Below the pieces are notes generated by a model, which made no database searches, was not told the origin of the DNA, and saw nothing but the letters and a program-made list of their open reading frames with translations. The position numbers and the translations under genes were made by a program. DNA of 64,000 bases, from contig CP093831.1 in NCBI GenBank assembly GCA_033063855.1, positions 18,166,001 to 18,230,000 on the forward strand. The letters run 5' to 3'. Below, in pieces: positions 56,001 through 64,000 of this stretch. The stretch's first letter is position 1; each line of letters opens with the position of its first letter. This DNA comes from Smittia aterrima. Its lineage: Eukaryota; Arthropoda; Insecta; Diptera; Chironomidae.

Positions 56001-59000
56001 TGAAAAAGCTGGAAAAAGTTTTCGCCACTCTAAAGTTCATCAAAAAAAAAGTTCTTTTTTCAACTCTCTGAATTTCCATTTGATTCGCATAAATTACTCG
56101 GAGGATTGTATTTTATGGTTTGGTCCACTTGTTCCCTCTCTCTCTCTCTATGGAGCATGGCCATACAACAGTGTTGGATGGAAAAGCTATTCGAGTCACC
56201 TCGAAAAGAAAACCACAGAGAAAAATATTTTCGCCAACTATTTATTTGCTTTTTCTAGATTTTTCTATGCTCTCGCAATGTAGGCGAATGGGGCAGAAAC
56301 TAAGTTGTCGCGCAGAACGGGAAAGAAAAACATGAATTTATTATGAAACTCCATTTTATGTTCATTTCTCGTGTTATTGAATTATAACGACCGCAAAGCA
56401 TTCCACAAACAAAGGAAAGTTCTACTCCCGAAAGGACAACGATTGTTTATTTTTAGCGGGTTGCGACTTAGATTTATGCGTAAAACTCGATTATTGCTAC
56501 GAGGAGGCTTGTTTAATGCTACAAGATAGCGAGAATCTGAAAAACGATTCGATCCCCAATAAAACATTCCATAGTAAACTTTACAGTCTAATAAATTTTA
56601 TTAGATACGTTATTCGTTCGCCTCTTGTGAATCATCATCTCTCTTTCCCAGTTCAAAGTCATAAATGATTAATGAATCGAAAATGAGGTGGAACCTACAT
56701 CGAGTTCTACAAAAAAAAACTGAAAGATTGTACGTTCAGGAAGCTTGAGCATGTTTTTCAAATGACCATTCTTGGAGCATTGAAGAGCTCTTTGGATGTT
56801 CACTTCTGGTTGTGGATGGCAATTTTATTAATTTGATCGGCTCATTCCCCACATGGCGCGCGCTCCGTATGAAAAAATATTACGTAAGACTTTTTTTTCT
56901 TCTCTCTCTCTCACATTCATCCACAAAACGGAATTTCCATAAAGCAACCTGAAAAATCCATTACACAATTTAATTAGAAATGGTTATGATGAGTGAGAGC
57001 AAAAAGCGAACAAGAGCTGTACGATGACGACATCATTAAATATTCAGGCCCGGTAACCCGGAAAGGAGAAGAATCATCAGAGCTGCTGTCATTGTATATT
57101 CTTCGGATTTCTCTCTAAGAATATCGACCGAAATAACCAAATTTTCTCTTTAAAAGTAAAGTGTGTTGTTTTCGAAAGGTCTCCAAAATGTAGACTCTAT
57201 CATATATTTATTTTTCGACGATGTAAGTTCTCATTGCAAACTAGGGGGAAGTAATGACGATCATGAATGTACATAAACTATTTCATCCAATTACCAAAAC
57301 ACAACGATCCTGCCTACACAATTGAGTTAACTCGTAAACATCGTCTAAGCTATGGTTTTCCATGAGCCATAAACTCGCTCTCGGATATTGCATGTTCATT
57401 CGCACCAATCATAAAAACATTATGAATAGAGAAAAAGGAAACTTCAAGCTATGAAAAAATATAAAGCAATGAAGCGTCGTAAATGGCGCGGAAAATTGAA
57501 AGCTCTAACGCGATAGATCATACAGAGCTATTAGATTAATATTCGTCTTAATTAATTTAATTCCGTTGCGGTCTTCAGAGAAATGAAATCATTTTTCTTT
57601 TTCATCGCTCCGCGATAACATGAAAGTAAAATTGATTTTTATTAATTATCCGGCGAGCTTCCGTGGCTCGTTTCGCTTAACATTTTCTTAGAACATTTCC
57701 CTCTAATGATGATCTTAAAAGTAATTCAAGCTAATTGAGTTTGCGACTTAAATTCGTGCTCAAAGTCATTCTCATGAATAAAATTTATTTCTTTAAAGTG
57801 TTTCTTGATGAAACCACTCGAGTTGGTATCATCCATTGGATAATTCTGTTTTAATTAATTTTTCAAGTCTCAAGAGCCTTGTCGTTCAATTGCTTTCCGT
57901 TTTTTCGTAAAAGAAACGACAGTTTCCTTTAATTAAAGTTGGAAATTTCTAGTTTTCCCCAAGACGGTTGCAGGTGTTGCGATGGAAATTCTTTCAAAAA
58001 TACTTTCAAACTCTACAGGCTTTTGTGTTGAGAAGTCGAAAGCCTCAAATAGAATTATAAACCCACTTGTCCACCTGAATCTTTATTTGAACTTGTGCAA
58101 ACCACTCTTGCCAACTTTTGAGACAAATTGTTGCCACTCCAATTTATAATTTATGCTCTAAAATTCAATTGAATAATTGATGTCCTTCATGAGTTTCTTC
58201 GCTCCAACTTTTCTTTGACTTCACATCCAGTGAAAAACTTTAGGTACATCGAAACGTTATTGATCGCATGTCCGTCAATGAATTTTTTATCGATTATGAT
58301 CAATTATTCAGACCCTCTGTGTTTGTATATCGTTCAAACCCGAGGGCGTCGAAACTTTTTTCCTAATGAATATTTAATGAGTACTCCCGCCGAATGCAGT
58401 TCACCCACTAGATACTTGACCTTCTTTGTCCTCAATACGTCAGCGATGCGAGAGCACGAAATGGGGATTTCGATCGTGCAATGAATGAATGAGCAACGGT
58501 GTCTTCGTTTTTCTCATTTCAAGCGATTGGAGAAAATCAAATATTGGTCCAGGAACAATCGACAAACAGAAATTAAATAAAACCCCTGAGGCAATTGACT
58601 GTAGTCTCCGTCAATTCACTAAATGCTGAGGTTTGCGGTTTTGTTTGCATAAACTCTTTTCATTGTTTGTACACGCCATTGTTTGGCTCTTCCGAGCAGC
58701 TTAACTGCAAGTTTCAACGAACATGAGAATCAAAATCGATTTTTACTGACGAATGAATGAAATTCGATGAACGAGTGGTTAAATCGCTTAATCACTTATT
58801 TACTTTTAACCCAACGCTGACTTATAATTCACTTTCAATTAACTCTTGGCGTTGGAATTCTCGACGTTGAAAATCGAAAGAGAAAAGGTTGAATTTCTAA
58901 TCAGTTCACGCTATCCCAAAGGCCTTAAATCAACAAAATTATTTCGGTTTAATATCTAAGGAATCTTCTATTTCCGCTCTCATCTAATCTCGAATGTGTC

Positions 59001-62000
59001 TCTTGCAATGTTGTGTAGTAAACAGGAAACATAATGATGATTCGGTAATAAGTTAACAATAGACTTCTTGGTTTGGTGAAATACTAAAGACAAAAGGGAA
59101 CTTTGGCATTGTTCGTCAAGGCCGTAATTTTCCGTTTGGCTTAAATTTCCTGGATTATCGCCAAGTATCGCTCTGAGTACAATAATTTCCCGAAGCTTCG
59201 CAGTCTTACGATTATCGCAAATCCCTTTTTCCTATCTTTCTACTTTCATGCGTCTCTCGGGCCGCTAAACTGAAATGAATATGAAAGTGAATAATTTCTC
59301 ACGAACCCAACCCTCGGTTGAAAAATGTGGAAAATTCACAACGTAGGCGATAACATCAGCACACGCACAGACATAAAAAAAGAAGGCGACGCGTTTCATT
59401 AGCTCGTTTTGGGCGTCCAAGGAAAAGTTTAATCTGCGAAGTCACATCAAAGTTCTGAAATACTGTTGTTGAGTTGGAACAAATGGAACCTTTAAAATTA
59501 TAGAGTTGAAGGTCTGTTGAAGCAATTTTATCGTGAAAAGCTTTGCCTAAGTCAATTCAGATTGAGAAACGATTCAGGAAAACCCGGGAAACTTTAGAAA
59601 CGCTCATCGACAACATCATAAATTTAATCGCGAAGGAAAGTTTCTCTTTCTCTCTCATTCGGTTCGATGTTTATTTAAGAGGGTCAGAAGCTCTCAGATA
59701 TATCGTTTACTCAATATTTTCTCATTAGGGTCAAGTTGAATCATTTTTATCTTAAGTCATTGACGAAGGTTAAAGTTTTGAACAAATCATCGCCATGAGA
59801 AAATTTGGGATTGTTTTATTTGTTTTGATCCTAAAATCAGCAAGAAGCGAACGAGGGGACAACTGCTTCCACTCGTGCATAAAGATGAACCCAATTTTGA
59901 CAAACTCTCACTCATAGCGCTCAGATGAATGTTCCCTGCCTGCCATAAAAAGAAATCGTTCTATTTTTGTGCCCTTCTTCCTCGTTCACTCTCATCTTCC
60001 ACGAAGTCTCGCGCTAGCTCTTTCGAACTTCTCGAAAGCTTTCTTCGGTATGCTGATAACGTCTTTCCATTTAAATAAATTTTTATTAACAAAAGCGGAA
60101 TCAATGTGAATGGCTCCTCTCGCATGACTTCGCCTTTGGAGATGAAGGAAAAGTCTCAATGGGGACTCACGTGTTTCTCTTCTTCACCATAATTTGATAT
60201 CGCATCAAGACGAACACTTTTTTGTAACACGTGTCGTTAAGCTTCAGCCCTGGCGGTTCAATAAAAATGATTTTAAAACATTGTCGACCCTCCTACGCTC
60301 TTCATCTTACTCTGAAAACTCGACGATGCCGTTTTACGAGCTAGCGCCTTTTTTTAACGTTCAGCCCCCGAATCACTGGAAACACTCGCCGTGCTTAGAG
60401 AAGCAGAAGCGTTTAATCTCGATACACATCGTGAAATCAATTGTCTCTTTCACTGCCTCTTTCCGGCATAATCTGTCGCTGTATTGTTGTCATCTCCTTA
60501 GAATATTAAGAGTAAAAGAAAGTCGAGGGCGACGCGAATCTTGTCTTCGCTCGAGGAGGAAACTTGTCGAAGTTGTTGCTTCCATGCCATAAACTTTATT
60601 GATTTCCATCTTTCGTGTAGAACTTCATTATCGTTATTAATGTGATTATCAAAGCAATTGTGTCTGCGTGGCGTCTTTTTTTTAAATCGATTGAAGTGGC
60701 CATCAGCACCACAAGATCCGCAACGAGAGCTTATGATTGTACGAGGAAGGATTGCACGCCACAATTGAATATTTCAATTAAATTTTTTTTCTATCACTGC
60801 ATCAACCGTCGATAAATTTCACAGCGGGCGAGGTTTCCTATCTTTTGATGTTGCTTTGATGTTCAATCTGTATCTCGCTTCATAATGACATGATACCGAC
60901 GACGATTTGAAAAAGACAGTGTTCGTAGCCCGCTGTGCCTTCGTAACAGGAGAGAGGATGTTCCTTGATGGCCTCGTAATCAAAATGATTTTCCAAGCCA
61001 CTGAATTCTGATTACTTGCCGCAGAGCGAGCCTCGTGATCAAAATTACGACCCGACATTCGTAATCATTTCAACACAAAGCTCACGATGATTCAAGAGCG
61101 TCATAATTTACTCGTAATTCGTGAAAATATAAGATCACGGGCAGTGAAAGCACAACGCTGATATCAGATGGGACAATAGATTTAATTCAACACTGTCTAT
61201 TGTCTTTTGGGAAAATAATTTCATCCTGAAAGGAAATTAAGTTTGAAACTTTTCTCATTTTAAACATCTAACGAGTCTTTTTATGCCTTTCGTCGGATGA
61301 GAAATGAATTAAATCTTCGAAATGACCAAGCGAATTATTGCGCAACTTTTTCATTTAATAAAATTTGCGCAAATGAAGGTCACGGCTCGTTGGGCTCAAG
61401 TCTAAATTAATTTGGAGAAGTTTTGTTTTAGAGCTTGCGGTGGAGCTTTCATTCAAAGCTTAAGCCACGATGAATAGAAAGAAGATGAATCTCTCCTTTA
61501 AATGAAGGCTGGAGCTTTTTTTCTGTAGAAAACTCTTGATGAATTACGTGTGATAACAAAAGCTTAATTGTTCTCGCTACTTTTCTAAGAGATAAGACAG
61601 AATATTATGATTAGTTGAAAAAAAAGTTCTTTAATTAAAGAAAATTGAAAGTTGCTATTGATATTTCAACGAAACCTCAAGTCATACTTGAGTTCCTTAT
61701 GAAAGTGTTTAAGTGCCAATCCGAGCCAAGTGAACAAAAAAATATTTGAAAAGCAGAAGTTCTGCTGCAGAACTCTAACCAAAAAGTTTATTTTTCCACT
61801 TTAAGCTTCTCTTCTTCAAGGAGAAAAAAAGTTTGAAATGCCAAAGCTTGTACATAAGTCGAAAGAAATTAGCATTTTGAAGATTAACCTTTTCGAGAAA
61901 TTTTCATTAGACTTGTCGACTAATGAGAAGGAACCATCCCATTTATAGAAAAGAATTCTCGCCTTTCCAAATCGGGATTATCATCACCATTAAGATAATG

Positions 62001-64000
62001 CGTGTGAATTTAAATATTTTGTACTGGAATTATGGAAATTAGTCAGCTTTGGGGAGCTTCTCTCATAAACTAATTCCAGAAACAATCATCGAGCGGTGTT
62101 TACGCCTTGAAAGAGAATGTGACTCATCAATTTCAGGAAAAGAATGAGCAATGAGGCGGAAAAGAGGAAAAAGGAGAAGCTGCAAGAAAAAATGTTACGA
62201 CGCTAGCACCTTTCAACTAATTGAATTTCATTTCATCACGCCCGGCTCTTTCGCTATAATTTCCCCTACAACGATAAAGAAAACTCTCCTCCTTGCCTTC
62301 CTGGCGAAAGCTGTCTTGTCTCGCTCGCTCTCTATATTTCTTTGGACGGATGCGGCAAAGCGAAAATTTAATTTGACTTTGATTGTCTTGTTTGCTAAAA
62401 TGAAAGTAAAGCCTTCGTTGCATGTTTAACTTAATTTTAATATCAACTCGAGAAAAAAGCTGTGCAGTGCTTAGTGTCGTGTTTAATTAAAATTTCCTCA
62501 AGTGTCGTAACGGGTAGAGTTTTATTAATAAATGCGAATGAACGTTAAGGTTTCCTTGCAGAAGCTGAAAGTTTAAGAATTGCCGAGCGATTGATTTCCA
62601 TGCAAATGGCAGCTTTTATAAGCTTCGGTGTTCAAATAGTTTTCTTATGCTTCTGCACGAAATGAAAAAAGAAAAACTTTTAATCATAAGAAAAGTTTTC
62701 TCTGTCAGGGCTTGTTCGTGGAAAATGTCGATCGAAGGTTTTAAACCTGTTTAAATGGAAAACTTTTTGGAATTGAAACATTCTTGGGTTTTCTCGGGTT
62801 GTTTCAAAAAAGATTAAAACATAAAAAGAAAATTCTATTCGAGGACGAGCAAAAAAATAACTTCTTTTTTCTCATATTTCGATTCTAGAGACGAAACGTG
62901 CTTTGAAAACTTTTCTTCAGCCTTCTCCGACTTATGCTTCAAGTCTGAATTAATAAATCGAATGCCAGTAGGGAGAATAGAACTAGAAAGAGTGAGATAG
63001 GGATTATTTTCCAACGAATTTAATTTTTTAGAAATTAGCGGAGGATTTTGCCAGAGACTGGCATTTGAAACTGCTCATTTTGTAAATGAAAGATAAAATA
63101 TTTTAGAGGAACCGAGATCACAGAAAGTAATTAGAAAATTTTTGCATCTAAAGAATTTTATGAGAACCTTTGCGACACCTTTTTTCTTATTACCAGCAAG
63201 TAAATTCAGCGATAAAATGAGCTGAAAAGTTAAAAATAAAGAAATTAAAGTGAAATAGATATTTTTTAAATTAAAATATCTTCTTATTCCATAAGAGACT
63301 TAGGGAAAGGACTTCAAGGGAAAGCACGTTGCCAATAAATTATCAGAAAAAAGGACAGCTCAAGAAAGATTTTATCAAGTCCCCTGAAACCCTTTCTTAT
63401 GTAAAAAAAATTGGTTTGGATCGTGAGAAGCAAAAGTTTGAATTAAAACGGATTTGAAAAAAATCAAAAAAGAGCAGAAAAGCTCATAACTCATTCACAC
63501 ATCGCTCGTTTGCAGCGCACGAAGTCTTCTTGGATACATTGCTTGTCGTTTATTTCGAGTGATTTTCTCCTACAGTTCCTCATTCCCGCCGAAAAACTTT
63601 TCTAGCTCTCTATCGTCAGCAACAAATGTGGCGAACGAGAAAATGTATCATTGTCACCTCTTATAGCGAGATATGAACACACTTTCTGCACAGGAAGACA
63701 AATAAAATAGTAATTCCGAGTAAAACATGTTAGTTGCATTGCACTATATTGAGAAAGATGACGCAGATGTCTACTAAGCGAAATAGCAGAAGCTCCATAG
63801 CTCTCTAATAAAATGCAAACATCCAAGCTTGCAAGTCTGACATGAATTCATAAATATTTTGAAACGACGAATGTACCATTTGCATCCATGAATTTCCGTA
63901 TGAAAGCTTCAACATCTCAAAGTGAACTGGATGAATTGGATTTCTTGCAGTCTGAGTCATAATCTACTCAAGCTTATCACTTTCTCCACCCCATGAGAGA
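53050..64000. other. Long stretch without a supportable gene
   Basis: About 11 kb, AT-rich, with frequent short pyrimidine runs (many TTTCCCC-like tracts at 53230-53400) and small TC repeats at about 56134-56153 and 56893-56917. Open frames are all under about 135 codons, look compositionally random and share no family motif. I found no convincing pair of splice sites flanking a conserved frame, and no tRNA or familiar microRNA by eye. It could be the intron or control region of a gene lying beyond the right edge. Confidence 0.5.

Noticed and set aside
60194..60592. 132-codon open frame in the right-hand gene-free block
   Set aside because: It is the longest frame there but has no motif, biased composition and no flanking splice signals; expected by chance.

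Overview
This is eukaryotic DNA, almost certainly from an insect and most likely a lower (nematoceran) dipteran with a compact genome. Genes are split by very short introns (about 50-120 bases, GT..AG), they lie close together on both strands, and the recognisable products include insect-type genes: a ZAD zinc-finger protein, multi-repeat thymosin-beta (ciboulot) and a Pep-like protein. The non-coding DNA is AT-rich. No bacterial, viral or organellar genes were seen. Exon limits below were placed by hand from splice signals, reading phase and family resemblance; no alignment or transcript data was available.

Layout. 0-8 kb: the 5' end of Nprl2 (GATOR1), a ZAD-C2H2 factor, the ribosome-assembly factor RLP24 and a Vps55/LEPROT membrane protein (all minus); the augmin subunit HAUS3/dgt3 (plus); the actin-binding thymosin-repeat gene ciboulot (minus). 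8-15.6 kb: no coding sequence found, probably long 5' introns and control DNA of ciboulot. 15.6 kb: RpS28. 16.1-22.3 kb: a local gene family, with two intact minus-strand genes and two broken copies. One intact member joins a CENP-B/pogo-type tandem helix-turn-helix to a BED-like finger, a ZAD and C2H2 fingers. 22.4-29 kb: glutathione synthetase and the axonemal protein CFAP57, the latter with a near-consensus RFX X-box just upstream. 29.4-32.8 kb: an unrecognised Ser/Asn-rich protein, a broken lipase and an intact acid-lipase-like gene.

32.9-37.2 kb: a four-exon gene for a 1,367-residue protein of repeated MIF4G-like helical modules, two of them recently duplicated. 37.3-47 kb: ZNF830, Mediator subunit Med29, complex I subunit NDUFA8, a Pep-like RNA/chromatin zinc-finger protein and PGAP1. 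48.5-52.9 kb: mitochondrial-type glycerol-3-phosphate acyltransferase (mino/GPAM) with an extra hydrophobic 5' exon. 52.9-64 kb: no gene that I can support.

Most genes are unrelated housekeeping neighbours, not a pathway cluster. The unusual material is the chimeric CENP-B/BED/ZAD/C2H2 family (16-22 kb) and the MIF4G-repeat gene (33-37 kb).
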